64,000 nucleotides of DNA from Eopsaltria australis (taxonomy: Eukaryota; Chordata; Aves; Passeriformes; Petroicidae), in NCBI GenBank assembly GCA_034509425.1, contig JAVTVJ010000012.1:9211001-9275000 (forward strand), in the 5' to 3' direction. The position numbers and the translations under genes were made by a program. This document shows positions 36,401-49,826 of the stretch, one piece after another (the stretch's first letter is position 1; each line of letters opens with the position of its first letter). The notes under the pieces were generated by a model that was given only the letters and a program-made list of their open reading frames with translations, was not told the origin of the DNA and did no database searches.

Positions 36401-39375
36401 AGGCATGTCTGTAGCTGTGCTCCTCTACTGTCGGGTGCCTGTGAGGCTCCATCACCACAAGTGAGCAGAATGCTCGTCTGCAAAACCTGCCTCTTTCAGC
36501 CTGAGCACCCACAGGATGACGTGAATTCCCTTCTCAGGAATCAGAAAGATTCTGCTCACTAAGGAAAGTGGGCATAAGATGAAAGTCTACAGCTAAAAAG
36601 TAAAGGAGGATCTGATATAGACCACAGCTTTGTGAAATGGTTGTCTCTGAGGAAGAGTTCATCTGGGAAAAAAAGAGTCTATCAGGCTGGCTTTACTATG
36701 ACCTTCGCCTTTATTTCTTCTTTATGGTTTGTACTTTCTCTTCAGTTTAAGCTGATTTCATCATGTTCAAAACCCATAATTAGCACTCCTAAATTGCATG
36801 GAAATGACAAGTTATTGTGAATTTTTTTGAATAGTTTCTTATTTATATTCAGTTGTGAGATTTCCTCACTCACTGCCCAGATGCTTCAAAATCACTACTT
36901 TTTTAAAACCCAAAAATGTTGCTCAGCAGATGTTCCATTTAACACAGATATTTGGTGTGCAGTTCCTTGTATGTCAAGCTAGGGTAAGCTTGAAATAGTG
37001 CCCTCAAAGCTGAGTCTGCTCTGCCCTCTTGTGTCTTTGGAATGTGTTGCCAAATGCTCCCCAGATACAGCTGCTTTATCCTGAGAACTGGAATTTTCCC
37101 CTCAGAGACTTAAAGAGTAAGATGCAAACACATGGATATTCATATATGCATTGATTTTTAAGTGATGAGTATAGATCAACATATGTTTGAACTAAATCTG
37201 TTCTGCCAATATTCCTCATGCACATGCATTTCTGAGGGGAAAGGAAAACAACTTGAGAGTATTTTTAATACAGCTCCAAACTGCTGAAATAAACCTGTTA
37301 AAGTTGTGGGGTTTATGAATAAAGTTTTTAGGTTTATGAAGCTACTGAAAAATTACCTACTAGAGGGAGGAGTGAAGAAGGAGTTCTTCCTGTTCATAGA
37401 GGCTGGGCTGCTGTGAAGTTGGACTTGGCTCTGCTTGACTGACTCCTTGGTGTAGCAACTTTTGACCTTAGCAGAAGTTACAGTCCAAAGCTGTACAGTG
37501 TACAGTCATTAAAGGGCAAAACACTCTGTCATGTAGTGGTTTAAGGTACTTTTGAGATAAGATTTAGCTGCATGCTTAAAAAAACCTTGCCAGCTTCTCT
37601 GTGTGGTTGGGTTTTTTTGTTGAAAATGAACTCAGTAGGTAGGGGTGAGCTGGAAGTTCAGATTTCCTCCCCTTATTGTATTAGGAGAAAAAGACATTGC
37701 CCTGGCTATGTATTCTCTCTATCCCCGCAGGACCAGAGTGATGGAAGCTACAGTGAAGCACAGTTTACTGAAAATATATTTATTTTTAAAGTCTTAAATG
37801 TTTTCAAATCACAGTACAAACTATTCTATAAAGAGTGGCTTTTTTTCAACAAAGTAGGAAGTTTAGAGTTTGTTACCATCTGCTGTAAATCTTTCTGATA
37901 GTTTAAGGCTTAACATTTGCTCCATGAGTGTTGGATGATGAATGGCCTGAGCCAGTCCTTAGTTTGACATGGATGGTTTTGTGCTTTTCTTAAGGGTGTT
38001 TACACCAGAGACCAGCACTTTTCAAAGCAGCTTTGTCATTTTTCTGCATAATGCATTGTGTGATGTGGAGGTTACACACCCAGTCTTTTCAGGAATAATA
38101 CTGACAACCTTTCCAGGCACAGAGAGCAACTCAGGCACAAATTGTGCTCCATTTGGAATTGGTAAGCAGAATTAGGGGATCTAGGTGTGCCTAGTCTGTT
38201 ACACACCAGAGGGACTCCAGGCCTTCTCTTGTGCTCCTTTGACAAACTGCCTCTTCCTTCCACCTGTTTCACAAATTCACTACCAACTTCTTTTACCTTT
38301 CCCTTGTCCTCAGCATGCCCCTCATTTGGTGCATCTTTTACCTTCTGAGTGTAAGCAAAGAAGGTACTGCTAATGATGAGTATTGACCCTGGGCAAAAGA
38401 TATTATATTCTTCAGTAAACACCTTCTGGTTTATGTTTTTCCGGTAACACTCTCAGGATTTTGGTTGATGATGCTCAGACTGGAGTTTCAAACAGGTACC
38501 TTGTTCAGCTACTGTAATGACCCCAGTAGCATCAAAAGGTCTTTTTCCTGGAACTCCTTAAACTAGCTTCAAAAAGCCCTGCTGGCCCAGGGGAGATGCC
38601 TTCTCCCCACTTCATAAACAGAAGTTTAGAGCTGGACTGTGTTTGTTGACTGCTTTGTGGTCTTGTGGCAAGTGGTTGGTGGTGCTGAGAATAAATACTT
38701 TTTTTCAGCCTGTCTGCTGCACTTCCTAATCCCTAGGCCAGGTGGTGAAGGAAGATGAACTACAAGATAGGGAAACATGTTTAGACAGTAAATCTGAAGT
38801 TTAATAAGCAGTGGCCTTCTCATTGTTTGTGTTTCTTTTCTAGACACAGGTTTTGAGCTATTCTCACAGAGGGCCATAAATTCTCTTTAAACTCTTTTTC
38901 TGAAGATAAGGAAATACAGTTTGTTGATCTATGAATGCAAAGCATTCGATCTGCAATCTGTTATTTGTTTGTCCAAAATCATAGGACCAAAGAAATCCAA
39001 ATAGGTTCCTCTTGTCTTACGGTTTATTTTTTCCCCACAGTCATCCACAGCTGCCCACTGTGTTGGTACTTCTCAAACTTTTATACTACAATGACTATTG
39101 GCTCTCATCAAAAACCATCCCAGCACTGTCTTGTACAGCCCTGTTGCAGTGGTTTCCTTTTTTTTTTAAGATTTGGTTCAACTGGGAACAGCCATGTATT
39201 ACTCTTATTTTTCCTCTATCTGTTTTGCCTGACTGCTGAATGGGAGTGTGTTGAGTGTTTGGCCTCTTGTGCCTTCTTCTGGGGGTTTGGGTATCCTGTG
39301 ACTCTTTGGCAGGCTGTCTGCAGGCCACCAGGGTGCCAGCATTGCTCAGCACCTCTTACTAAAGCCAAGTCCTGA
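33461..39375. other. Intronic block, no gene seen
   Basis: About 5.9 kb of intron without a recognised repeat or gene. Open frames are below about 130 codons, overlap on both strands and match nothing known to me. Confidence 0.6.
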
Positions 39376-39600
39376 GCACAGAGAATTCCACCAGTTCTTA
39401 CTGCCAGAAAACGCTTTCCCCCGGCCAGTTTTTAGTCTGCATCTTCCCCATCTTCACATCCCATTGCTCCTGTCACTATTGTTGAGCTTCATCTGGAATA
39501 ATCCCCTCCTGGCACTGACACCCTGGTTTGGGTGCTCTTTCACCTCTCTGTTGTTGGCCAGCTGTGTTGCTCATCCTGTAAGCTGGCCGTCACCAGTCAA
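39376..39600 (-). repeat. Probable very old CR1 fragment
   Basis: On the + strand, a CAGTTTTTAGTCTGCATCTT segment, TTGCTCCTGTCACTATTGTT and GGAATAATCCCCTCCTGGCA resemble the reverse complement of the CR1 3' region (the part after TTCCTAAT and around the CTGTCACT block). No terminus is preserved. The match is loose; unique DNA is the alternative. Confidence 0.4.
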
Positions 39601-42600
39601 GCCCTCATAATAACGTTGTTGCTCCATGGGAATGGAACAACGCTCTGACAAAGCTCACCCCACAGCAGGGTGTGCCAGAGCTGACTGCCCTGGTGCTGTG
39701 ATTGCTGCCTGTCACCTGTGACCTGTTTGTGCCTGCTTCCTTGATATCCTCAGGTGTCCCCTGCGCTTGCAATGAATGTGATCCCTCCAGCCATGAGCTT
39801 CATTCAGAGGTGATGGAGGGGTAAAGTGTACGTAGCAGTGAAAGAACAGAAATAACAGTTGAGAAAACAAACAGCTTAGATGAGAGATGGGGATGGCAGT
39901 GAGAAAAAATACAGAAAGTAAGAAAGAGGAGAGAGAGAACTCCTTTTGAGAACAAATAATCTTGAAGGGAGAATATCTAAAGGAAAATATGGAAAACATA
40001 CCACAAAGTTTGTGCTAAGGCGTGCAATAAAAATGAGGACAAAGATGGGGGAGGAACAGAGTGACAGAATTTTGACTTCCAAATTTAATTATAATATGTT
40101 GTTTTTAACAACAAAAGTGCTGCAGATACTTTTGGTACTTGTCTGAAGTGAAAGCTGAACACTCTGATCTGAAGAATCTTTCCTTGTTGCTGTTAAGTTG
40201 GCAGTTGTCGACCTGACAAGGTTCACCTGGAGTTGTGGCCGTATTTCCAAGGCAGGACTCTCAGAGACTACCAGGTGCTTAGAAAACAAAGAAATACTAT
40301 TCACTAAGTGTGCACTATAGCAATGTACAGAATCTTAATTCACAGCAGTCCATAGACTTATGGACAGATTTGTCCTGCTGATATCTTCAGTCCACCACAG
40401 GCTGCATGAAGGAAGATAGGGTTAGTAATTATAGTCATCTGCTTATTGTGTAATGCAGTGTATGCACCCAAAGGGAGAGAGGAAGTGCCTGGGTTTTAGT
40501 TTCAGATCCAATGTGAAAAAATTAGAAATCGCATATGTAATAATCTCTTGGGATTTAACGTCACTTTTGTATAGCCAAGGGTGGAAGATGAGGCAGAGTC
40601 TTTTCCAAACTTGATGTTTTAGAAGAAGAGTCTTCCACTCAGCAGCATCTCAGTGCACAGCACAGAGCTGAGTACTGATGGCAGAAAAGCAACAGCATCA
40701 GCTCTGTGCACAGGTTCTGGGTTGTGTCAGGTCTGTGTCCTGACAGAGTCACTTCTGCTAGCCACTTCTGTATGGCCAGTGCAGCTGCACAGGAGGGATG
40801 ACATGGCTGTGGCTCATGTTGTAGTAGTTCTTAGATTGCTTTTATCAAAGTGCTTTGTCCACATGGGACTTTCAGGTGCAAATGAGAATATTGCTTGGTT
40901 TTAGACTGGAGGGTTAGACTGTAGCATCAATACAAAGGGTCAGCAGTGGAGCCAGAATCATGACACCCTTCTCATCTCTAGACTGTTACGTGTACTTGTT
41001 TGTGTGTATTTACGGTTGTTCTTTTTGGCAATGGCTTCCCATGGTGCCTTGTCACTGCTGGTTTGCAAAGAAGAGGTGACAGTGCCAAGGGTCCAGCACC
41101 TGACCACAGTTCAGTAAGTTCACACTAAAGCAGCTTACTCAGCAGGAGGGGAGGGGAGGTTCAGTGTACCACTGGGGGTCATTTACACCATGTGGGTCTC
41201 ATGGTGTAGTTCCAAGCTGATGTAAATCAGTATTGAATTGACTCTCAGCCACTGAGTGAGATCTGTCCTGGACCTCAGTGCAGAGAAGGTGTGCAGAGAC
41301 TGCTGTCACTCTTAACAGCAGGAGCTTGGTGATGAGAGAAAGCTTTAGCAAGTATTTGCCGTGCTGGGAAGGAGGAGAGGATGATTGCTGGCAGCTGGGG
41401 GACTTTTTTTTTAACCTACAGCTATCTTTAGAATTTCAGTGTGTGCAATTAAACTCAGAGCAGCAGTTTTCTAGCTGTAGACTCTGCTGAAATCTTGTGT
41501 TGAGTGAGGATTTGTTTGTCCTCAGGTCTGGCTGTGAATTAATGGTCTGTTTTAGAGGTTTCAGTGGGCTAGAATTGCCTTCTTGGTAAAGAAAATACTA
41601 GTGCTGTGCAAACTCAGCAGGAGCACTTTGAGATGCTAAGAGTCTTCTTTGCTACTTTTTGTTGATCCAGGTGGTCTTTTCTAAGTGGAAAGTCAAAGAC
41701 ATTACTGTTTGCCCCTTCCTTCATCTCCCCATGCAAGTGTCATGTAGTTAGCAGGAACACTGAATCCTCCCTGTCTGCCATTCCTGTTTGCATGAGAGCA
41801 AAACAGAGGGAAGCAAGATGGAACCATACGTTCCTCTGCATCTGCACTCTGAAGGCAAAATTATTTGTGAGCCTTAAGCATGTGGGTGGGAGAGCTGCCA
41901 AGCCAAAGTTGTTCCCAAGTATCTGTAAACTAAATCTTATTCCCTAAATTCATCCAACTAAGGAACTTTTGCTCTGGCAAAGGCTTGTAAATATTACAGT
42001 ACCTGTCACTTTTGGATGCTGCTTTCTGTTTTCATAGCAGCAAATTAAAAGTTTGGAAATCTGGGATGTTTTGTTTAGTTTTGTAGAGGTTGACCTCAAA
42101 GCATCAATCTTTCTGCTCCTTTTAGAATGTGTGAAAATAGCCTTTTCTCAGAAAACTTTTTGTAGTGACAGCACTGCTAATGAGTGGAGCTCTCAGATAT
42201 TCCAGAAGTTTGGGGATGTATTGAGATATGTGTACCAAAATATAGAGACTTTTGCATCTCTGTTACTTTCAGTGATTCAGTTTTCTTTATATATATACTT
42301 AAAATGAAGTGAAAAGTATTAATCTAAACAATGTTTCTAAAGTGATTTCTGAATGCATGGTTGTCTCAGAGTTATGTTTAGCTTTGCTGAGGTTCACATG
42401 TACTTTTCAGTTTCTGCACCATCTGCACAGCATGGCCTCCACCTGTTTGGCTTCAGCCATGTTTTGCTTATTTTCAAGACAAGTTGCTGGTTGCTATAAA
42501 CCTGTGACTTGAGTTTGCCAGATACAGTTGCTCCCACCATTTGTGCTTGTCTCCAGTTGCTTCTTGGAGGAAGGTGTCATTCTGTTTCTCTTGAAATAAG

Positions 42601-43767
42601 TCTGAAAAGCAAGTCTAGGCAGACCCATTCTGAATTGTGTTCAGTACTGTGCAGCTAACTCAAGTTATAGCTCATTTGTTACTCCAAAGTTAACCTGGCC
42701 ACAGCTCAAACTCCATTTGAGTAGTACTTTCTTTAAGGCTGTGCTCACTGAAGAGGTAATTTGAATAGTCGTTCATATTTATGTGATGTCCTTGATTTGA
42801 TTTTGTCAGTGTTGTCAACGTGCACACAGCTTTTGTCTGAAAACCTGTGGGCCTGCTGACCTGTCTCAGAGCTATGGCTGAAGCCAAGGTTCTCTGTACA
42901 CTTCAAATTGCAACCCAGCCCTCTTAAGCAATTTATGTTCAAGTCCTAGGAGTCCTTCAGTGGTTTCTGCCTTTCCTGCTGCGTTCCCAGGGGAATCTCA
43001 GTTCTCCTACAGTGAACAGAAAGTGAATTCTAGAGCAAGTCAACTCAGTTACTAAGAGGGCTGGTTTTTCACTCCAGCCTTCCCACAACCCCATGAGAAC
43101 AAGAACAACATTGGCAGAAACACTGGAGGAGACCTGCTCCGTTAAATTTTACCATGGGTCCCATGATTCTTCTCTTTTACCAGAGCTTGCTGAGCAGTCT
43201 TGACATGGTGGTGTCTCAGCAGTGCTCTGGTTGGCTTTGCCAGACCAAATGAACACTGCTTTCATGGCAGAGCCATCCCAGTGAACAGCAGAATGTTCTG
43301 GCACCTTGTCTGAAGTAAATACACACTGAAATCTGCCACCTGAGGAGCCCTACAGAAGAGATGGCTTTGTGAGATTGCCTATTCTAGTCACATTTGCAGA
43401 CCATTCTGGTTTATTTTTAAATGCTTTAGAAAATCATGCTTGAAGGGATTAAGTTAGGAACTAAGACCCCAATTGCTTATCACCTCACTGGCTAAGTCTT
43501 GTGCAGTTATGTGCTCCTAACCAGGTGATCATTTTTGCTGCCTGTGAAAATGCTGGCTTTTTATTGCCATTTAGATTGTCTGAAAATTGAGCCTTTCGTC
43601 TTCTGAAATATTTCCAGAAACCCAAATTCAGGCCTGGCTTACAATCCTTTTGGGTGCTTTAATATAAGCTGACTATGAAGAAGCAGTTGGTATGGAGAGA
43701 GCTGGTAATGATACAGCTAAGGAGCTAAACCCCTCATCTTCATTTGAGTCTTTTTATTTTCTTACAG
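39601..43767. other. Intronic block before the second visible exon
   Basis: No gene. A possible decayed repeat lies at 41185-41290. The 3' end provides the acceptor TTTTTATTTTCTTACAG. Confidence 0.6.
41185..41290. repeat. Possible decayed ancient amniote repeat
   Basis: The segments TTTACACCATGTGGG and GCTGATGTAAATCAGTATTG, followed by an ACTGAGTGAG segment, resemble old interspersed sequences common in reptile and bird genomes (GTGTAAATCAG ... ACTGAAGT motifs). I cannot name the family. This is a weak call. Confidence 0.3.
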
Positions 43768-43866
43768 ATGAGAGGATCTGTTCACCACCCTTTATGGAGC
43801 TGACAAGTGCCTGTGGAGAAGATACCTTGCAGCTTATAGAGAAGAATGGCCTGGCATTCCCATTCA
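43768..43866 (+). CDS. ITPK1: ITPK1 coding exon (human residues 122-155)
   Basis: The exon is 99 nt: two bases completing Asp, 32 codons, and one base of the next Ile. It encodes ERICSPPFMELT and then EKNGLAFPF, the start of the central ATP-grasp domain. Left through TTCA|GTATGT. It continues in frame with the previous exon despite the 40 kb intron. The bird sequence differs from human mainly at surface positions (SACGEDTLQL against the human SLCGDDTMRL). The exon length is divisible by three, so skipping it would keep the frame but would remove part of the kinase fold. Confidence 0.96.
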
Positions 43867-45760
43867 GTATGTACATGGGCTTTTTCTTTGGTGCTTCTAG
43901 TAGGTTCTAAATACTGCACGTGCACCCCCAAAAGACAGCCAATATTGTAGGAGTGTGGGTTTCACTGCCAAAAGTGTCAAGGATATTAAAACCTTCCTGA
44001 AACAAATGCTCTGAGGCAGTCTGCTTGGAATGTGGAACTAGCCCCCTCCCTATCAGCTTTTACGTAGACTTTTATTGATGTTTCTTACTTTAAACACCCC
44101 ACTACAATAAACATGCATTCCTGGGAAATGCTAATAGTTCTAACAAAGTTAGCCTCTTGCCCTGCTCTTGTGCAAGGTGTTTCTCCTGCCAGCTGCATTT
44201 GTTATTTTTCTTGAGAAAATCACTGCCTTCCTGACTGCCCTCTTTTTTCACCCACCTCTCCCTTTCCCTGGTCCAGGGTACAAATAAAACCTTAGAAAGT
44301 AAAAGAAAGAGGGTTAACACAGATAACAGACTCCAAGGGCCCACAGCTCAAACAGCTGCTATGAACTGTTTGTGCTTTGTAGCAAGTTTCATTGTGGGGC
44401 TTATGCTTTAATTCGTTCCTCTATTTGATTCCTTGCAGTATAAAGTGAGCAGGATCGTTAGTCGGTGTTTGTTCCCTTGGCGCTTGCCTCATTTGTAAGG
44501 TTCAGAGGTAAAGTCGTGTGGAAAAAGCATGTTTTGCCCTCCCTGCCATCGCTCTCCCGAATGAGGCAGGTCTCCTGAAGATAGGTTGTGAAGCAGTACT
44601 TTAAATCCCACTGAATGGCTTTGCCCTCCTCTTCACATTGTGCTGTCAATACAGACTGACTAGTACTCAGTAGTCAGCAGCAAATATTCAGGAGGTCTGA
44701 ATCAAATCCACTAAATGATGATGAAATTACAAAATAGCACTGAAAATTAACATACCTTGGTATTCTGGGAGTGTTTTTTCTTTTTCCTGTCTCTGTTTTT
44801 ATTTTTTCTTAAAAATGGTCCAGCTCTCCAGAGCATATGTCTGTGAGATGTCATAAACCACTTTCCAAAATTTCAAGTTACCAATTTATTTTGGACTCCA
44901 GTGCAGGTTATCTGCCTTTCATAGATCCCTGTCCTCTTGCCTGGCAATTTGATTCTTCCAAGAGCCTGCAGAGAAGTCTTGTCCTTTCCACCCCCTCACT
45001 ACTTGCAAGTTTTCATGTCCTCTGCTTAACACATAAGTAACATCAGCTCTAGTCTTTGTGTGGGTCCAAGGGTCTTCAGCTCTTCTCTGGCCTCATAGTA
45101 GAAGGAGCATGTTGTTTCTTTCCTCTTACTGGTTTATACATCTCCTCTTAATCATAACGGAGGTGAGAATCAGGATATACAGAACAGATAAGAAATGTGA
45201 AGGAGAAAGAAAAACTGCTAGGCTCTCTGCCTTTTTCTGTCCCCCTCTATGGTTGCCTGTGTAAAATAAGTTCTATATTAGTTTGGTTCAGCCCATTACA
45301 TTTCCTGCTCTTCCGTGAAAACAGAGAGATAGGGAAATCAGTTGGTTTCCACTGTGTCCCAGTTCCTTGGTTTTAAGGACAGAGATGTTTTGTGGTACCT
45401 GTGAAGTAGCTCTAGCCTCAAAAAAAATTACGTAGTTGAGAAAATGCTCTCTTAGTAGACAGGATGGCAATTGCAGTACTGGTACTAACTTCTTAGCTCA
45501 TGCTTTGCAAAGCTGTCCAGTCCTAATAATGATCTGTGCTTGCACCTTAGTTACAGGGAGGAATTGAGAGAGTAGAGCTTGGAGCAAGCCAAGCTTTGCA
45601 GTGATTGAGGACACTGTTCAAGCAAAGACTGTCACTGGTGTCTGTTACAGTCAATGCCTTGGTCTGGTGGACTCCAGTGTTTGCATGTGTGGGTGGGATT
45701 ATAAAAGGTTTGTGTGTTCTCTTTCAGTGGTGAATTGTTTTTTCTTTTTTATTTACCCAG
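43867..45760 (+). other. ITPK1: ITPK1 intron, 1.9 kb
   Basis: Donor GTATGT, acceptor ATTTACCCAG preceded by a strong T tract at 45737-45754. No repeat or additional gene recognised. Confidence 0.9.
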
Positions 45761-45801
45761 TTTGTAAAACCAGAGTGGCCCATGGAACCAACTCTCATGA
45801 G
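45761..45801 (+). CDS. ITPK1: ITPK1 small coding exon (human residues 155-168)
   Basis: Only 41 nt. It encodes CKTRVAHGTNSHE after the Ile split with the previous exon. It carries K157, which binds ATP, and the glycine-rich loop with H162, G163 and H167 that contacts nucleotide and inositol phosphate. It is therefore catalytically essential despite its size, and it is identical to human over the stretch I recall. The exit is GAG|GTGAGT, a near-consensus donor. Since 41 is not a multiple of three, skipping would shift the frame and destroy the enzyme. Confidence 0.96.
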
Positions 45802-48800
45802 GTGAGTTAAAAATCTTTGTAGTCTTATTCCTATGCTTCCAGTTGTGTCCTGTCCCCCACTCCCCCTGTGGTGGTTTGGCTGGTAATTTCCAATCCTGTA
45901 GTGGGTAGAATGACGGCTGTGCCCAAACAACTGTTCCTCCCTGCCTCTCCCTCATGTTTAATTGCACCATTATTTTTTCAAAAATCTGAAAAGAAGTTAA
46001 ATAACTTGAGCCTTCTGTCATGGAAGTTATTTTTAGCCGTTTCTAGCTTCTGTCACATTGTTGCTTCTAGCAGTTTGTAGTCTCCAGTCAGCTTTGTCTG
46101 CAAGAAATCTTCTTCAGTCTCTCCTCTGTCCCTAAATAAAGTTTTCATCCCAGAAAGTTACTTTTCCAATATGTATGTGGTACAGATGAGGAGTGGGTTT
46201 GTGCTTCAAATGGAGCAGCTGGCTCCTCTCCTTGAGGGGGAAAGGGAGTAACAAATAGAGATGGTTTCCAGGCATGTTCAGTTGTAATAACAGAGTGGGA
46301 TCCATGGGGAGAACAGGACTGGTAGAACTTATCTGCCTTCCTGTAAGGCAATTGCAGCTAAAATGGTTATATATTCCTGGAAGGAGTGCATTATCTATTA
46401 GACTAGCTTCCTCTAAATTTAAGTGAGGTGAGTCCTGTTTTAATTCTTTTCCATTTGTGCTTCCTGCCTTCCTGCTTACTGCAGATCAGTTTTGAGAATC
46501 CAGCCTTTGCTGCTGGCTCTCCTGACTCCTGGCTTCCTTTGTTAACAACATGGTCATCAGTCCAGGTTTCCCAGCTGCTCTTGAAACGTGCACTACGAGA
46601 CATAGCTGCAATGTCTCTGAGAGCTGAAGACACTGAAGGAAATTGTGAATCTAGATGAGCAGAATTGGAATGGCTGAAATCTTGACTGACCCGCACTTCC
46701 TTTTAAAAATGCAGTGAGATTTTTCAGACAGGGCTTACCTTGACTTATTTCACAAGCCAACAAACAGTCCTGTCAGTTTGCCAGAGCAGCTGCTATAAAT
46801 TTTTGCTGTCATTCCTGGGAACACTTGGGGACTGGATTGTTAATGAATTTAAGATTCCAATTTTCCTGCTGTTTTTTCTGTCAGGAGTTCCTCTGCAACT
46901 GCAAACTGAAATGCATTAACCTCTCAGTACTTGTCCAGTTAGGCTTGGACTTTACTTCCCTGGTGAATCTTTCTTTGATCTTTCATACAGTGCAGACACA
47001 TCTAAGCCTCCGACAGAGCAAAAATTAGACTAAAATACAGCCACAGTCTGCACTTCATCACAAGAACTTACGGCTAGAGCTTAGGAAGACCCCTGGAAAA
47101 AAGCCTAGTCTTGCACAGTACTTTACATAGTAGTAGTAGTAGTTGTCAATTTTGGAGTTGCTCAGTTCTCAGGAGTGATACAAAACTATATTTATGATCA
47201 GAGTGGAACTGTTTTGTAATTGCTTATGGTCAATAATTACAAAGGAAGCATAGGATAAATACCTGCTTACAGTACTGTCTGTCTAAAAGATGGAGCATAG
47301 GTCTAGAACCAAGAAATTGTTGTCTGTTTTATTAATGACTCCTTGTCTGGCTTTTGGTAAATCACTTCATTTTTTGTGGGTATATTTCCAATGCAGAGCT
47401 GACACTGAAATTAGAGCACTGACCAGAAACCCACTTTTCTTCACAAGATGGCTGTTAAGAAAGTTTAAGTACTGGCTAATAGGGACAGCTGAAGGTGAAG
47501 GCTTGAGTTTAAGTTTGGTGCGTGAGTTTGGGTTTGATGTGTGAGTTGGCCAGGTGAGGCTGGCAGACTTTACTTTTCTCATGTAAGCACATGCTGTTGT
47601 TAAGCTGAGGTGGTGTCCCCAGCTCTACATGGCCTCTGCACTTGCAGTGGCCTCAGCAGCTCAACACTTGACCCCAGTTTGCCAGCACCATTTGTTAAAC
47701 TTGAACAGAGATGATGGCTGAAAGTTGTGCTTCCTGGCTGCCAGGTCAGAACATAACTAACCTTTGCTAAAGCTGCCATGGGAGACCCAAAGCCTGAAGA
47801 AATGTATCCAAAATTCTTTTCTCTGAGCATTTGAGCAGACAGGAAGGAAAAGGCAGAGAATCACTCTTTTGTGAGACTGAATTCCTTATGGACACTATCA
47901 GTGAAAATTCTTGGTGCAAATGTTTTGTTTTGCCTTCAGAAGCGCTCTGCATTTATAATGAGAAATGCTGTTTGGAAATTATGATATCAAGTATTGTACC
48001 CACGTTACTGCCAGACACAGCAGGTCTGTGCTAGATGACAAAGAGCAAGTGCACCCTGCAAGCAAATTCTTGGAGCTCTATTCATGCATGTTAAAAACCA
48101 TGAGACATGGCAGTGAACCAGCATAACGCAACACCACGGGAGTTACATGGGCTGTGTGCTAGTCCATGGGGCTGCCAGCACAGAGCTTTGCACAAGAGAG
48201 GCTTCATGCAGCTTCCAGTGATCTAGGTCAGTGCTGTGCTAAGAAGATAAACTCTGGCTTTCCACACTTCTAAAATAGGCTGAACCTGCTCATCTTATGT
48301 TTATTTGGGGGAATCAATTAACTAATAGTGGAAGAGAACACTATAGGAACAGCACAGTTCTTGCCAGTGTGATATTGTAGACGCTGTAATGCCAACTATC
48401 CACACAGGAAGAGGAAGAGAGCAATGTTTCTTGCCACCAGTAAGAGACAAATGAGGTATGATGTTGTTGCTGTGAATTATCCTGATGGATGATTCTGTCT
48501 GTTAGAGAAATCTCTTGCCCAGGTTCTTACCACTCACTCTGTGGTGTGTAATAGAGACAGCAAGAATATCAGCTGCATTGATAGGTATTGAATGCACACA
48601 TTGACTTGAACTCAGAAGCTGTTAATCTATTGAGTTATCATGCATGTGTGCAGACAGATATTTGATCTAATGTCATCTACCAGATAAGGAAGAATAAGGA
48701 CAAAAATGTGCTCAGACTTTTAACTATGAATATATAATGACTGCATCATTTACCACAGCCATGTTTTTGAAGAACAAAACCTCTTATACTTGGTATTTTT

Positions 48801-49826
48801 TACAGAAAGAAACTAAGGTGTTAGCAAAAGTTCAGTCAGTATTCAAATAATTAGAGCATAGCTTTTTCAGGGCTTTGAGGATGGAGACCAAACCTGAGTG
48901 CACCCTCAGGGCTGTGCAGGGGCACACGAGTATAAAGCAATTTCATCACTTACGCCAGAATGGTGCTTGCTGCTGGTTCTGTGTAGGAGACACAGCACAA
49001 TCCATACTTCAGAAAAAATACTGAAAATGGGGCACTATAATAATAATTATATATGCATGTAAGCATGTTAATAGAGAGGTCAGTGGGAAGTCCAGTGTAA
49101 CATGTGCTGAAGATAAGCTGTCTCATCCAAGTACTTCAGTGCACCTACCAATGTTGCTTCCATGCTGTTTGAGGCAGCTGCTGGTCATCATTCATAAGGC
49201 CCCAATAAATGCCTTCCTTTTTGACATATTTATTCCAGTGCCTTCAGGAGGACTATCTGTTTGGAGTAATGGTGTGAAACCAAGCAGGAAAATTGATAGG
49301 CCAGCATTTGTTAGCAGTAAGAACTACTGGAGTCTGAGACATGTTCTCTGATGGTGTGGGTGAAGCCCTGGTGCTTAGGCTGTTGCAACTGGGCTGAACC
49401 AAATCGGAGGAATAGAGCTGTGGGAAGGAACTCATGTAGTTAGTGTACAGAGCTGGTCCTTCTGTTGTTCTCATGATACAGGCTTGTATTCAATACAAAC
49501 TTTGTCATCTGTGTTGGTCAGATGTTTTAGCCTTTTGTTGTACCTGGCAGTTGCAGTAGCTTCCCAACTAAAGGCAGCAAATGAAATTGCAAAGAGCTAC
49601 GAAGAAAATGTTGACTGAAAATGAAAGCTTCACTGCTTTCACAAGTCTTTGCAGAGCTGTGTGTAAGTTAAATGAAACATAATTAAATAGAACAAGATGT
49701 GGAGAAGGAATTCACACGTGATCAATATATATCCACCACTAGATGTTCCCCCTTGTTGCTTGTCAGGTGTGGGTAAGCATGAAATTATTGCCGGCCTTGT
49801 GCACAGCCATGTGTGTGTGTTTCCAG
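45802..49826 (+). other. ITPK1: ITPK1 intron, 4.0 kb
   Basis: Donor GTGAGT, acceptor GTGTGTTTCCAG. It contains a (TAG)5 microsatellite at 47128-47142. Otherwise unremarkable; no gene or recognised transposon. Confidence 0.88.
47128..47142. repeat. (TAG)5 microsatellite
   Basis: Five perfect TAG units in the intron after the 41-nt exon. Confidence 0.85.

Larger units (their letters stand above)
3545..43767 (+). other. ITPK1: Large ITPK1 intron of about 40.2 kb
   Basis: The donor is GTAGGC at 3545 and the acceptor is TTTTCTTACAG ending at 43767. One intron takes up almost two thirds of the window. It carries most of the recognisable repeats: several CR1 fragments on both strands, two SINE relics and short microsatellites. 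I found no tRNA, no rRNA, no CpG-island-like stretch and no reading frame resembling a known protein family, apart from CR1 reverse-transcriptase remains. Alternative exons or enhancers cannot be excluded by eye. The sub-blocks without repeats are listed separately. Confidence 0.9.

Noticed and set aside
45835..45925. Possible LTR start (TGTGGTGGTTTGGCTGG) in an ITPK1 intron
   Set aside because: It superficially resembles the start of some songbird LTRs, but the rest does not follow, and no second LTR or target duplication was seen.
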